From positions 1,364,001 through 1,428,000 of the forward strand of contig NZ_SDPT01000001.1 in NCBI RefSeq assembly GCF_004135605.1: DNA of 64,000 nucleotides, written 5' to 3'. Below the pieces are notes generated by a model, which saw nothing but the letters and a program-made list of their open reading frames with translations, had not been told where the DNA came from and ran no database searches. The translations under genes and the position numbers were made by a program. Below are positions 8,128-17,264 of this stretch, piece by piece. This DNA is from Sphingomonas desiccabilis. GTDB taxonomy: Bacteria; Pseudomonadota; Alphaproteobacteria; Sphingomonadales; Sphingomonadaceae. Each line of letters starts with the position of its first letter. Position 1 is the stretch's first letter.

Positions 8128-9126
8128 ATGCAAACCCTAGCTCCTATCCAGATCGGTCCCGTGACCGTATCCGCGCCGGTGATCCTTGCGCCCATGACGG
8201 GCGTGACCGATCTGCCGTTCCGACGCATCGTGCGCCGCTATGGCTCCGGCCTGAACGTGACCGAGATGATCGCGAGTCAGGCGGCGATCCGCGAAACGCG
8301 GCAGTCGATCCAGAAAGCGGCTTGGGATCCGGCAGAAGAGCCCGTCTCGATGCAGTTGGTCGGCTGTACGCCGGCAGAGATGGCGGAAGCCGCCAAGCTC
8401 AGCGAAGAACGTGGCGCGGCGATCATCGACATCAACATGGGATGTCCGGTTCGCAAGGTGACGAACGGCGATGCCGGCTCCGCTCTGATGCGCGACCTGA
8501 AGCTCGCGGCGGCGCTGATCGACGCGACGGTCAAGGCCGTGAAGCTGCCCGTCACGGTCAAGATGCGGATGGGTTGGGACCACGCCAGTCTCAACGCGCC
8601 CGAACTGGCGCGCATCGCCCAGGATCTGGGCGCGCAGATGGTGACGGTTCATGGTCGTACCCGCAACCAGATGTACAAGGGCGAGGCGGACTGGGCGTTC
8701 ATCCGCAGCGTGAAGGACGCCGTGTCGATCCCGGTGATCGCCAACGGCGACATCTGCTCGGTCGAGGATGCGCGCACTGCGCTCGATCAGTCCGGCGCCG
8801 ACGGCGTGATGATCGGCCGCGGTGCCTATGGCCGCCCGTGGCTGCTGCGTCAGGTGATGGATGCGCTGAGTGGCGGTGTCGAGCGAGCGGATCCCACGCT
8901 CGACGAGCAATATCTTTTGATCGCAGAGCATTACGAGATGATGCTGGAGCATTATGGCACCGAAGTGGGTGTGAACATGATGCGCAAGCATATCGGTTGG
9001 TACACGCGCGGCCTGCACGGGTCCGCCGAGTTCCGCAACAAGGTCAACCAGGAAGCGGATCCGGCCGTCGTCCAGCGGATGCTGGCGGAATTCTACGCCC
9101 CCTGGCGCTCGCGCGCAGCTGCTTGA
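8128..9126 (+). CDS. dusB: tRNA-dihydrouridine synthase
   Basis: This FMN-dependent enzyme reduces uridines in the tRNA D-loop. The protein has 332 residues with a TIM-barrel N-terminal part. The catalytic cysteine is C106 in the NMGCPVRK motif, and the FMN-phosphate-binding GRGAYGRPW motif is present. It heads the dusB-ntrB-ntrC operon. This arrangement is conserved across alphaproteobacteria and resembles the enterobacterial dusB-fis pairing only in gene type. Its TGA overlaps the TTG start of ntrB. Confidence 0.95.
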   Translation: MQTLAPIQIGPVTVSAPVILAPMTGVTDLPFRRIVRRYGSGLNVTEMIASQAAIRETRQSIQKAAWDPAEEPVSMQLVGCTPAEMAEAAKLSEERGAAIIDINMGCPVRKVTNGDAGSALMRDLKLAAALIDATVKAVKLPVTVKMRMGWDHASLNAPELARIAQDLGAQMVTVHGRTRNQMYKGEADWAFIRSVKDAVSIPVIANGDICSVEDARTALDQSGADGVMIGRGAYGRPWLLRQVMDALSGGVERADPTLDEQYLLIAEHYEMMLEHYGTEVGVNMMRKHIGWYTRGLHGSAEFRNKVNQEADPAVVQRMLAEFYAPWRSRAAA

Positions 9127-10229
9127 GCCGTATCGACGTGGCAAGCGGCACTGCCGCACCATCGATCGGAGAGCCTGGTCCGGCGGACTGGTTCGCGGCG
9201 CTGCCGGTAGCAGCACTGGTCGTACGGCCGGATGGAACCGTCGCCCATGCGAACAGTGCGTGCGAAAGCCTGCTGAACCACTCCGAACGCGCGATGCAGG
9301 GTCAGCCGCTCGAGTTCCTTGTCCGGCTGCCTGCCGGGCCGGCGGCACGGCGGGACGGGCACGGCTTCGCAGCGTACGACGTGGAACTGGTGCTCGACCG
9401 CACAGGGCCGGTGCGCGCGGACTATGTCGAGGGGGCGCTGCCGGAGCAACCGGGATGGCGGATCGTCACCATCCACCCTGAAGGAGCGTCGCGCCGTTTT
9501 GCCAGTGCGGGTGAGCGGGGCGGGGCTCGAGCGGCGATCGGCGCTGCAGCGATGCTCGCACACGAGATCAAGAACCCGCTGTCCGGCATCCGGGGCGCGG
9601 CGCAGTTGCTTGCGCAGGTGGGGCAGGAGGAGGAGCGGCGGGAGCTCACCAGCCTGATCACGGCGGAGGTCGATCGAGTCGCCGCGCTGATCGACCGGAT
9701 GGAGGATTTCACCGACCAGCGACCCCGTGCCCTCGAAGCCCGCAACATCTATCCTTTGATCGCGCATGCGCGGCAGATCGCGGCTGCAGGGTTCGCACGC
9801 AGGATCCCGATCGAGGAGCGGTTCGATCCTTCGCTGCCCGACGTGCTGCTCGAGAGCGACGCCTTCGTGCAGTTGTTGCTCAACCTCCTCAAGAACGCCG
9901 CCGAGGCGCTGGGCGAGACGGCTGCCCCCCGGATCACGCTGGCGACGGCCTACCGGCATGGCGTCTCGGTGAGCGGCGGGCGCGGCAAACCACGGCGGCC
10001 GCTGCCGATCGAGCTGTGCGTGATCGATAATGGGCCGGGCGCGCCTCCCGATCTGGCGGAGCATCTGTTCGAGCCCTTTGTCTCCGGCAAGCGAGAGGGG
10101 CGCGGACTTGGGTTGCCGTTGGTCGAGAAGCTGGTGGGCGAGCTCGGCGGTGTGATCCGCTACGCCCGCGAAGGCGAGCCACCCTCCACCGTCTTTCGTA
10201 TCCTCTTGCCGAGAGCGCCCGACGCATGA
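9123..10229 (+). CDS. ntrB: Nitrogen regulation sensor kinase NtrB
   Basis: This is a soluble histidine kinase that phosphorylates NtrC under nitrogen limitation and is normally controlled by PII proteins. With the TTG at 9123 it has 368 residues. A PAS domain spans about 22-115, the phospho-accepting H147 sits in [11 protein letters not shown], and a HATPase domain fills the C-terminal half with DNGPGAP and GRGLGLPLV motifs. The TTG overlaps the dusB stop as TTGA, supporting translational coupling. A GTG at 9138 is the other possible start, five codons later. The gene overlaps ntrC by ATGA. Confidence 0.94.
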   Translation: MSRIDVASGTAAPSIGEPGPADWFAALPVAALVVRPDGTVAHANSACESLLNHSERAMQGQPLEFLVRLPAGPAARRDGHGFAAYDVELVLDRTGPVRADYVEGALPEQPGWRIVTIHPEGASRRFASAGERGGARAAIGAAAMLAHEIKNPLSGIRGAAQLLAQVGQEEERRELTSLITAEVDRVAALIDRMEDFTDQRPRALEARNIYPLIAHARQIAAAGFARRIPIEERFDPSLPDVLLESDAFVQLLLNLLKNAAEALGETAAPRITLATAYRHGVSVSGGRGKPRRPLPIELCVIDNGPGAPPDLAEHLFEPFVSGKREGRGLGLPLVEKLVGELGGVIRYAREGEPPSTVFRILLPRAPDA

Positions 10230-11668
10230 ACGACGCCTCCATTCTGGTCGTGGACGACGACGCGAGCATCCGTACCGTCATCGCGCAGGCGCTGCGGCGC
10301 GACGGCTACCGGGTTTCCGCCGCAGCTTCCCTGACCCAGCTTCAGGCGGAAATCGGGGCTGCGCTGCCGGACGTGCTCATCACCGATGTCGTGTTGCCGG
10401 ACGGGGACGGGCTGGAGATGGCAACCAAGCTGCGGCTCGAGCACCCCAGCCTGCCGATCATCGTGCTCTCTGCCCAGAATACGCTGACGACGGCGGTGCG
10501 GGCGAATGAAGCCGGCGCCTTCGAATATCTGCCCAAGCCGTTCGACCTGGACGTGCTTGGAATGGCGGTGAGGGGGGCGCTCGCACGGCGCACCAGCGCT
10601 CCCGCCGATCCCGGGGAGGCGATCGACGCCAATCTCCCCCTGATCGGGCGCTCGCCAGCGATGCAGGACGTCTACCGCGTGATCGCCCGCGTCGTGTCCA
10701 GCGACCTGACGGTGCTGATCTCCGGCGAGTCGGGGACGGGCAAGGAACTCGTCGCACGTGCCCTGCACGACCTGGGTCCGCGGCGCCGGGCTCCCTTCAT
10801 CGCGCTCAACATGGCGGCGATCCCGCGCGAGCTCATCGAAGCGGAGCTGTTCGGGCACGAGCGGGGCGCCTTCACCGGCGCTGCCCAGCGCGTCGCGGGC
10901 AAGTTCGAGCGGGCCGCAGGCGGTACGCTGTTTCTCGACGAAATCGGGGACATGCCGATGGAAGCGCAGACGCGCCTCCTGCGCGTGCTGCAATCGGGTG
11001 AGTTCACGACCGTGGGCGGTGCCCGCACCATCCGCGCGGACGTTCGTATCGTAGCGGCGACCAACCGCGACCTTGCGTCCCTGGTGCATGCGAACGCGTT
11101 CCGCGAGGACCTGTTCTATCGTCTGAACGTGGTGCCGGTTGCCCTGCCGGCGCTGCGGGAGCGGCGGCAGGACATTGCGTTGCTCGCCCGGCATTTCCTG
11201 AACCGCGCAGCGGAGGAAGGCCTTCCGCGCCGCTCCCTCTCCGCAGATGCCGTCGCGGCGCTGGAGGGGCATGACTGGCCGGGAAACGTTCGCGAACTTG
11301 AAAACCTGATGCGCCGCTGCGCGGTGCTCGGGCGTGACGAGCGGATCAGCGCCGACGAACTTCGCGGTTCCTTTGGCGAAGGGACGCGCAACCTCGCGCC
11401 GGCCGACGGGGAAGGGGCGATCGACGTGGCGGTTAGAGCCTTCCTCCGGCGTCTTGCCAATGACACGCCGCAGGCGCTCGACGACGGCACCCTCTACGAC
11501 CGTGTGATTGCGGAGGTTGAGCGTCCGTTGATCGAGGCGATGCTGGAGCGGCACGGCAACAACCAGTTGCGGGCTGCCCGAGCGCTGGGCATCAATCGCA
11601 ATACGCTGCGCAAGCGCCTGGACGATTTGGCGATCGAGCCGGGGATGGTCCGAACGCCTCCCCGCTGA
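10226..11668 (+). CDS. ntrC: Nitrogen response regulator NtrC
   Basis: This sigma-54-dependent activator switches on ammonium assimilation and nitrogen scavenging genes. The protein has 480 residues. A receiver domain with phospho-acceptor D54 is followed by an AAA+ domain with Walker A GESGTGKE (167-174) and an intact GAFTGA loop (214-219), the element that contacts sigma-54. A Fis-type helix-turn-helix lies at about 440-470. The ATG overlaps the ntrB stop (ATGA). It contrasts with the downstream NtrX, which lacks GAFTGA. Confidence 0.97.
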   Translation: MNDASILVVDDDASIRTVIAQALRRDGYRVSAAASLTQLQAEIGAALPDVLITDVVLPDGDGLEMATKLRLEHPSLPIIVLSAQNTLTTAVRANEAGAFEYLPKPFDLDVLGMAVRGALARRTSAPADPGEAIDANLPLIGRSPAMQDVYRVIARVVSSDLTVLISGESGTGKELVARALHDLGPRRRAPFIALNMAAIPRELIEAELFGHERGAFTGAAQRVAGKFERAAGGTLFLDEIGDMPMEAQTRLLRVLQSGEFTTVGGARTIRADVRIVAATNRDLASLVHANAFREDLFYRLNVVPVALPALRERRQDIALLARHFLNRAAEEGLPRRSLSADAVAALEGHDWPGNVRELENLMRRCAVLGRDERISADELRGSFGEGTRNLAPADGEGAIDVAVRAFLRRLANDTPQALDDGTLYDRVIAEVERPLIEAMLERHGNNQLRAARALGINRNTLRKRLDDLAIEPGMVRTPPR

Positions 11669-11680
11669 GCAGCCTCCACC

Positions 11681-11707
11681 CGTCCGACACGGACGATTAT
11701 GTGTTTT
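11681..11707 (+). terminator. Candidate weak terminator after ntrC
   Basis: A 5-bp hairpin (cgtcc-gacac-ggacg, 11681-11695) is followed by attatgtgtttt. It is short but is the only stem-plus-T-run in the 71-base gap between ntrC and ntrY, so ntrYX probably has its own promoter. Confidence 0.35.
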
Positions 11708-11739
11708 CTCGGCAACAGTAACGTTGTACGCCATCGAGG

Positions 11740-13995
11740 ATGATCGATGGCGCGCGTATCGAGGACAGGCGGAGCTTCAGACTCCCGACGCGCTTCGTCC
11801 CGGCTATCGAATTGGGTGTCTTTGCCATCGCCGTCGCGGTCGCTGTCGGCAGCTATTTCATCCTGTCGGGAGACAGTGAGCGGCAGCGCCTGCTGACGCC
11901 GCCGCTCGTGGCGTTGTTGCTCGTCGCCAACTTGATCCCGAACATGGCGCTGCTGGTGCTGCTTGGTCGCCGCGCCGCCATGCGGCGGGCATCGCGCTCG
12001 TCGCTGGGGGCGCCAGGTCAGCTGCACGTCCGCCTCGTCGCGGTTTTCTCCCTCCTGGCCAGCGTCCCGATGCTGCTCGTGACGATCTTCGCCTCACTGC
12101 TGTTCCAGTACGGCGTCGATTTCTGGTTCTCGGACCGCGCGCGCAGCATGTTGGAAAATGCCAATGCGATCGCTCAGGACAGCTATGTCCAGATGCGGAA
12201 CGGCGTTTCCAGCAACACGTCGGCGATGGCGACCGATCTTGCGGCCAATCTCAAGGAGTGGTCGCTCGACAGCATCGACTTCCAGAATTACTTCGCTTGG
12301 CAGACCTACGCCCGATCCCTGTCGGAAGCAGCTATCGTCCGGGTGACGGGCGATCAGGTGCAGGCGTTCGCACTGGTCAACCCCTACGACCGCGACATCG
12401 AGCAGCAGATCAGCCTTCCCGCCGTCCGCCGGCTGCGGGCCGGGGAGCCGCAGGTGATCGAGGAAGTGGATGGCCGGTTCAAGGCGCTGGTCCCGTTCCC
12501 CGGCGAGCGCGACGCATATCTCTACAGTGCCCGCGTGTTCGATCCGCAGATGACGCTGGCACGGACGCGTTCCGCGGCGGTGTTGCGTGACTACCAGACG
12601 CTGGTGAGCCGTTCGCGGTCGTTGCAGATCCGGTTCAACGCCGCGCTTCTGATCATTTCGCTGCTGATCGTCGGGCTTGCTGTTCTTGTCGCCCTTGCGG
12701 TCGCGGATCGATTGGTGCGCCCGGTCGCGCAGCTGGTCGATGCGGCTCGCAAGGTTGCGAGCGGAGATTTGACCGCGCGTGTCGACGCGCCTCGCACGCG
12801 GGACGAGGTCGGCGTGCTGGCGTCTGCGTTCAACATGATGACGGAACGCCTGCGCGAGCAGACCAGTGCACTCGTCGCTGCCAACGAGCAGATCGACAGT
12901 CGGCGCGCGCTGATCGAGGCGGTGATGTCCGGTGTGAGCGCCGGCGTCATCTCCGTCGGGCCCGACCGCGCCGTCCGCGTGATCAACGCTTCGGCGGCGA
13001 ATTTGCTCGACAGGGACGCCTTGCAGGCGGTCGGACGGCCGCTCTCGGAGGTCGCGGCGGAACTGGATGCTGCCCTGACCAGCGGCGCACGCGAGACGAT
13101 CGTTCAGTTGCAGGCCGGGGGCGAGGCCAAGACGCTTGCAGTGAAGGTCACGCGCGACGACGGCAGCTTCATCTTGACCTTCGACGACATCACCCAGCAG
13201 TTGCTGGACCAGCGCCGCGCGGCCTGGTCCGACGTCGCGCGGCGTATCGCACATGAGATCAAGAACCCGCTCACCCCGATCCAGCTGGCCGCCGAGCGGC
13301 TGAAGCGGCGGTATGGCCGGCAGATCGAGAATGACGACGGCACCTTTGCGAAGCTGACCGATACGATCGTGCGCCAGGTCGGCGATCTCCGCCGGATGGT
13401 GGACGAGTTCTCGTCCTTCGCCCGCATGCCCAAACCCGTCTTCCACGAAGAATCGATGCTGGATATCGCGCGCCAGGCCGTGTTCCTGCACGAAGTTGCC
13501 CATCCCGACATCATCTTCACCCTCAATGCGGAGGATAACCTTCCGCCCGTCGTCTGCGACCGCCGACAGTTTGGCCAGGCGCTCACGAACATCGTCAAGA
13601 ATGCCGTGGAAGCAGTTGAAGCGCGCCCAGAAGATGCGCCGAAAGGCGAGATCTGCGTCCGCCTCCAGGAGAAGGGCGGTGGTCAGTTGCAGCTGACGGT
13701 CAGCGACAACGGGATTGGTCTTCCCGTGGAGCGGGATCGTATCGTCGAGCCGTACATGACGACACGTGCGCGGGGCACGGGCCTCGGCCTCGCCATCGTC
13801 AAGAAGATCGTCGAGGAGCATTTCGGCAGTATCAGCTTCGGCGATCGCCCAGGGGGCGGCACCACCGTCACCATCACCCTCGACCTGAACGTCCTGGCGG
13901 CACTGGAGGGAGAAGAGGCAGCTTCCGCCTATGCCGGCCCGGAAGAGTCTCAGCGCCAAGCAATGCTTACCCGTAACGGAACACTCCGCTTATGA
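11740..13995 (+). CDS. ntrY: Membrane sensor histidine kinase NtrY
   Basis: This is the sensor partner of NtrX. In alphaproteobacteria the NtrYX system is tied to nitrogen metabolism, redox or low-oxygen sensing and envelope control. The protein has 751 residues. Membrane helices are at about 20-43, 52-77, 98-123 and 301-321, with an extracytoplasmic sensor region between the third and fourth. HAMP (about 322-375), PAS (about 385-490), the HisKA box with H505 in [11 protein letters not shown], and a C-terminal HATPase domain follow. The ATG at 11740 lies 71 bases after ntrC. The stop overlaps the ntrX start (ATGA). Confidence 0.95.
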   Translation: MIDGARIEDRRSFRLPTRFVPAIELGVFAIAVAVAVGSYFILSGDSERQRLLTPPLVALLLVANLIPNMALLVLLGRRAAMRRASRSSLGAPGQLHVRLVAVFSLLASVPMLLVTIFASLLFQYGVDFWFSDRARSMLENANAIAQDSYVQMRNGVSSNTSAMATDLAANLKEWSLDSIDFQNYFAWQTYARSLSEAAIVRVTGDQVQAFALVNPYDRDIEQQISLPAVRRLRAGEPQVIEEVDGRFKALVPFPGERDAYLYSARVFDPQMTLARTRSAAVLRDYQTLVSRSRSLQIRFNAALLIISLLIVGLAVLVALAVADRLVRPVAQLVDAARKVASGDLTARVDAPRTRDEVGVLASAFNMMTERLREQTSALVAANEQIDSRRALIEAVMSGVSAGVISVGPDRAVRVINASAANLLDRDALQAVGRPLSEVAAELDAALTSGARETIVQLQAGGEAKTLAVKVTRDDGSFILTFDDITQQLLDQRRAAWSDVARRIAHEIKNPLTPIQLAAERLKRRYGRQIENDDGTFAKLTDTIVRQVGDLRRMVDEFSSFARMPKPVFHEESMLDIARQAVFLHEVAHPDIIFTLNAEDNLPPVVCDRRQFGQALTNIVKNAVEAVEARPEDAPKGEICVRLQEKGGGQLQLTVSDNGIGLPVERDRIVEPYMTTRARGTGLGLAIVKKIVEEHFGSISFGDRPGGGTTVTITLDLNVLAALEGEEAASAYAGPEESQRQAMLTRNGTLRL

Positions 13996-15374
13996 AGCTC
14001 GATATCCTCGTCGTCGATGACGAAACCGACATCCGCGACCTCGTCTCCGGCGTGCTGGAAGATGAAGGCTATGAGACGCGGGGCGCCGCTGATAGCGATG
14101 CGGCGCTGGAGGCGATCGCAGCACGGCGGCCATCGCTGGTGCTGCTGGACGTATGGTTGCAGGGCTCGCGGCTTGATGGGCTCGAACTGCTCGACGTCAT
14201 CAAGGAGCGGGATCCCACGCTTCCGGTGCTGGTGATCTCCGGCCACGGCAATATCGACACTGCGGTGGCTGCGATCCGGCGCGGTGCCGTCGACTTCATC
14301 GAGAAGCCGTTCGAAGCAGAGCGCCTGCTGTTCCTGGTAGAGCGCGCGACCGAAACCGAGCGGCTCCGCCGCGAGGTTGCGTCGCTGCGCGCATCGGCAG
14401 GTCGCGAGGACGATCTGACCGGCAGTTCGGCCGCGATCAACACCGTCCGCGCGACGCTCAAGCGCGTGGCCTCCACCGGCAGCCGCGTACTCATCACCGG
14501 CGGTCCTGGCATCGGCAAGGAAGTCGCGGCGCGCCTGCTGCATGGCTGGAGCCAACGCGCGGTTGCTCCCTTTGTGATTGTGAGCGCCGCGCGGATGACT
14601 CCCGAGCGCGTGGAAGAGGAGCTTTTCGGGGTGGAGGAGGGCGGCGAGCTCGTCCGCCCGGGGCTACTCGAACAGGCGCACGGCGGCACCTTGTTCCTGG
14701 ACGAGATCGCGGACATGCCGATCGCGACTCAGGCGCGTATCCTGCGCGTGCTGACCGACCAGAGTTTCACCCGTGTCGGTGGTCAGCGCGTCGTCAAGGT
14801 GGACGTGCGCGTCGTCTCGGCGACGGCGCGGAACCTGCAGGACGAGATTGCGGAAGGTCGGTTCCGCGAAGACCTCTACTATCGCCTCAATGTCGTTCCG
14901 GTCGTGATCCCGGCGCTCACCGAACGCCGCGAGGATATCCCGGCCTTGGTCGAGCATTTCGTAGCGCACTATGCCTCGGAGCGACGGGTTCCGACGCCGG
15001 AAATCGCGCCGGACGCGATGGTGGCGCTGCAATCCTATGAGTGGCCGGGGAACGTCCGCCAGCTGCGCAACGTCGTCGAGCGTACCGTGATTCTCGCGCC
15101 GGGCAACCGCATCGGCCGGATCGACGTGGACCTGCTTCCCCCTGAGGTGCTCGGCACGCCGGGCGAGGGGAGCGGCGGGCTGGGTGCCAACGCCATCATG
15201 GGGGCGCCGCTCCGCGAAGCACGGGAGTCGTTCGAGCGGGAATACCTACGCGTGCAGATCCGGCGCTTCTCAGGGAACATCTCGCGCACTGCGAGCTTCA
15301 TCGGGATGGAGCGCTCGGCGCTTCACCGGAAGCTGAAGTTGCTGGGCATCACGGAAACCCGCGGCGACGAGTAG
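13992..15374 (+). CDS. ntrX: NtrC-family response regulator NtrX lacking GAFTGA
   Basis: The partner of NtrY has 460 residues. The receiver domain has D53 as phospho-acceptor and K105 near its end. The AAA+ domain has a P-loop variant GGPGIGKE at 170-177 and the later motifs LFLDEIADM and FREDLYYRLNV, and a Fis-type helix-turn-helix closes the protein. Where NtrC carries GAFTGA, NtrX has a shortened VEEGGELV stretch after LFG (211-213), so the sigma-54-contacting loop is missing. This matches published descriptions of NtrX as an unusual NtrC-family member, and it probably regulates sigma-70-type promoters. The gene is followed by three stacked inverted repeats before hfq. Confidence 0.95.
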   Translation: MKLDILVVDDETDIRDLVSGVLEDEGYETRGAADSDAALEAIAARRPSLVLLDVWLQGSRLDGLELLDVIKERDPTLPVLVISGHGNIDTAVAAIRRGAVDFIEKPFEAERLLFLVERATETERLRREVASLRASAGREDDLTGSSAAINTVRATLKRVASTGSRVLITGGPGIGKEVAARLLHGWSQRAVAPFVIVSAARMTPERVEEELFGVEEGGELVRPGLLEQAHGGTLFLDEIADMPIATQARILRVLTDQSFTRVGGQRVVKVDVRVVSATARNLQDEIAEGRFREDLYYRLNVVPVVIPALTERREDIPALVEHFVAHYASERRVPTPEIAPDAMVALQSYEWPGNVRQLRNVVERTVILAPGNRIGRIDVDLLPPEVLGTPGEGSGGLGANAIMGAPLREARESFEREYLRVQIRRFSGNISRTASFIGMERSALHRKLKLLGITETRGDE

Positions 15375-15381
15375 CATGGTG

Positions 15382-15452
15382 GACGCGGCCGCTGCCGCGT
15401 CCTAAGTCAGCCCCGCACCGTCGCGGGGACGGGGCAATGCGGGTGCACCCGC
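15382..15452 (+). promoter_or_regulatory. Three stacked inverted repeats between ntrX and hfq
   Basis: There are three palindromic units in 71 bases. A perfect 8-bp stem with loop CGCT is at 15382-15401. A 6-bp stem CCCCGC/GCGGGG with a 6-base loop is at 15411-15428. A 14-base perfect palindrome gcgggtgcacccgc is at 15439-15452, followed by caaaaacaaagg and the hfq ribosome-binding site. The first two may end the ntrYX transcript. The third sits about 20 bases before the hfq start and could shape the hfq leader. Confidence 0.5.
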
Positions 15453-15471
15453 CAAAAACAAAGGGCAGGAC

Positions 15472-15963
15472 ATGGCCGAGAAGCAGAGCTCGCTCCAGGA
15501 TCTCTTCCTCAACGCGCTGCGGCGCTCCAAGACACCGGTGACGATGTTTCTCGTGAAGGGCGTGAAGCTCCAGGGGATCGTCACGTGGTTCGATAATTTT
15601 TCCGTGTTGCTGCGGCGCGACGGGCAGTCGCAGCTGATCTACAAGCACGCCATCTCCACCATCATGCCCGCGGGCCAGGTCGATCTCGACCCGATCGTGG
15701 CAGCCGCAGCGGAACAGAGTTCCCGTAACGCGTTGCTCCAGGAGATCTTCCTGAACGCGGTTCGCAAGAACCAGGAAAGCGTCACGATGTTCCTGGTCAA
15801 CGGGGTGATGCTGCAGGGGCAGATCGCCGCCTTCGATCTCTTTTGCATGCTGCTGCAGCGCGACGGTGTTTCGCAGCTGGTCTACAAGCATGCCGTGTCG
15901 ACGATCCAGCCGGCGCACCCGCTCAACTTGGCCGAGGAACAGGCCGGATCGGACGCAGATTGA
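15472..15963 (+). CDS. hfq: Hfq RNA chaperone with two tandem Sm domains
   Basis: Hfq is an RNA chaperone that pairs small RNAs with mRNAs and normally works as a hexamer of about 80-residue chains. This 163-residue protein holds two complete Hfq repeats, about 6-68 and 84-148, joined by an Asp/Ala-rich linker. Copy 1 keeps [10 protein letters not shown] and YKHA (57-60). Copy 2 has [10 protein letters not shown] and YKHA (138-141), so the proximal-face Asp is Glu, the rim Arg-Arg is Arg-Lys, and copy 1's NFS becomes LFC. A strong ribosome-binding site (aagggcagg) precedes the ATG. The stop overlaps the hflX TTG start. A pseudo-hexameric trimer of double chains is a plausible assembly, but this is inference. 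Confidence 0.95.
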   Translation: MAEKQSSLQDLFLNALRRSKTPVTMFLVKGVKLQGIVTWFDNFSVLLRRDGQSQLIYKHAISTIMPAGQVDLDPIVAAAAEQSSRNALLQEIFLNAVRKNQESVTMFLVNGVMLQGQIAAFDLFCMLLQRDGVSQLVYKHAVSTIQPAHPLNLAEEQAGSDAD

Positions 15964-17246
15964 GCGGCGGGTTCGAACGCGACGTCGAGGAGTTCTCGCG
16001 CGGCGCCCGTGCGCTGATCGTGCTCCCGGACATGGGCGGGTCGGCACGCGACGCGGACGCTCGTCTCGCGGAGACGGCCGGGCTCGCCCTGGCGATCGGC
16101 GTGGAAGTGCAGGAGCGGGTGGCGCTGCGCGTCCGGCAACCGCGCGCCGCCACACTCATCGGCAGTGGACAGGTCGAGGCGCTCGCCGAGACCGTTCGCG
16201 ACCAGGAACTGCAGCTCGCGGTGTTCGATGCCGCGCTGACGCCGATCCAGCAGCGGAATCTGGAGAAAGGGCTTGGCTGCAAGGTCATCGATCGCACGGG
16301 CCTGATCCTGGAAATCTTCGGCGAACGTGCTCGGACGGCCGAAGGACGCCTGCAGGTAGAGCTTGCGCACCTCGACTATCAGGCCGGGCGCCTGGTCCGC
16401 AGTTGGACTCACCTTGAACGGCAGCGGGGCGGCTTCGGCTTCCTGGGCGGCCCTGGTGAAACGCAGATCGAAGCCGATCGGCGGCTGATCCGTGACCGCA
16501 TGGCGCGCTTGCGGCGCGAGCTGGAGAGCGTGTCGCGTACGCGAGGGCTCCACCGAGATCGCCGCCAACGCGCGCCGTGGCCGGTCGTCGCGCTGGTGGG
16601 CTATACCAATGCGGGCAAGTCTACGCTGTTCAACCGGCTGACAGGCGCCGAGGTGATGGCGGAGAATCTGCTGTTCGCGACGCTCGATCCCACGCTTCGG
16701 CAAATTTCGCTGCCCGGCGTGGACAAGGTGATCCTGTCGGACACGGTGGGCTTCGTCTCCGAGTTGCCGACGCAGCTCGTTGCAGCGTTCAAGGCCACGC
16801 TTGAAGAGGTCGTGTCCGCAGACCTGCTCGTCCACGTCCGCGACATCGCGCATCCGGACACCCAGGCCCAGGCGGATGATGTCGAGGCGGTGCTCTCGGA
16901 GATCGGCGTGGATGAAGCCACACCCCGGATCGAGGCGTGGAACAAGCTGGACCTGTTGGAGCCTGAGGATCGCACCGAGTTGGAAGGCGAAGCCTCGCAC
17001 CGGGACGATGTCGTGGCGATTTCGGCGTTGACGGGGGAAGGGGTGGAGACGCTCCTTCGCACGATCGCCGATCGCCTCACGCAAGGACACCGCCGCTACC
17101 GCATCGCTCTCGCTCCGGAAGACGGTGCCAGCGCCGCGTGGCTGCACGCCCATGGCGAGGTCGTCGACCACTGGATGGAGGAATCGCGCGCCTTGTACGA
17201 TGTCCGAATGGCGCCCACCGATTACGAGCGGTTCCTCACACGCTGA
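15960..17246 (+). CDS. hflX: GTPase HflX
   Basis: HflX is a ribosome-associated GTPase that splits stalled 70S ribosomes, especially under stress. From the TTG at 15960 the protein has 428 residues. The HflX signature [15 protein letters not shown] is at 157-171, G1 GYTNAGKS at 214-221, G3 DTVGF at 261-265 and G4 NKLD at 328-331. The TTG overlaps the hfq stop as TTGA; the upstream frame reads through hfq in another phase and is not coding. The hfq-hflX pair is widely conserved. A strong hairpin spans the stop codon and faces mazG, which is convergent. Confidence 0.95.
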   Translation: MSGGFERDVEEFSRGARALIVLPDMGGSARDADARLAETAGLALAIGVEVQERVALRVRQPRAATLIGSGQVEALAETVRDQELQLAVFDAALTPIQQRNLEKGLGCKVIDRTGLILEIFGERARTAEGRLQVELAHLDYQAGRLVRSWTHLERQRGGFGFLGGPGETQIEADRRLIRDRMARLRRELESVSRTRGLHRDRRQRAPWPVVALVGYTNAGKSTLFNRLTGAEVMAENLLFATLDPTLRQISLPGVDKVILSDTVGFVSELPTQLVAAFKATLEEVVSADLLVHVRDIAHPDTQAQADDVEAVLSEIGVDEATPRIEAWNKLDLLEPEDRTELEGEASHRDDVVAISALTGEGVETLLRTIADRLTQGHRRYRIALAPEDGASAAWLHAHGEVVDHWMEESRALYDVRMAPTDYERFLTR

Positions 17247-17258
17247 GTGAGGAACCGC
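17228..17258. terminator. Bidirectional hairpin across the hflX stop codon
   Basis: A perfect 12-bp stem (gcggttcctcac at 17228-17239, its complement at 17247-17258) has a 7-base loop that contains the hflX TGA. It lies between the convergent hflX and mazG genes and could end both transcripts. It lacks a long T-run. Confidence 0.65.
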
Positions 17259-17264
17259 ATCGCC

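Noticed and set aside
12094..13959. 621-codon open frame opposite ntrY
   Set aside because: The product has biased composition, no ribosome-binding site and no domain, while ntrY has complete kinase motifs.
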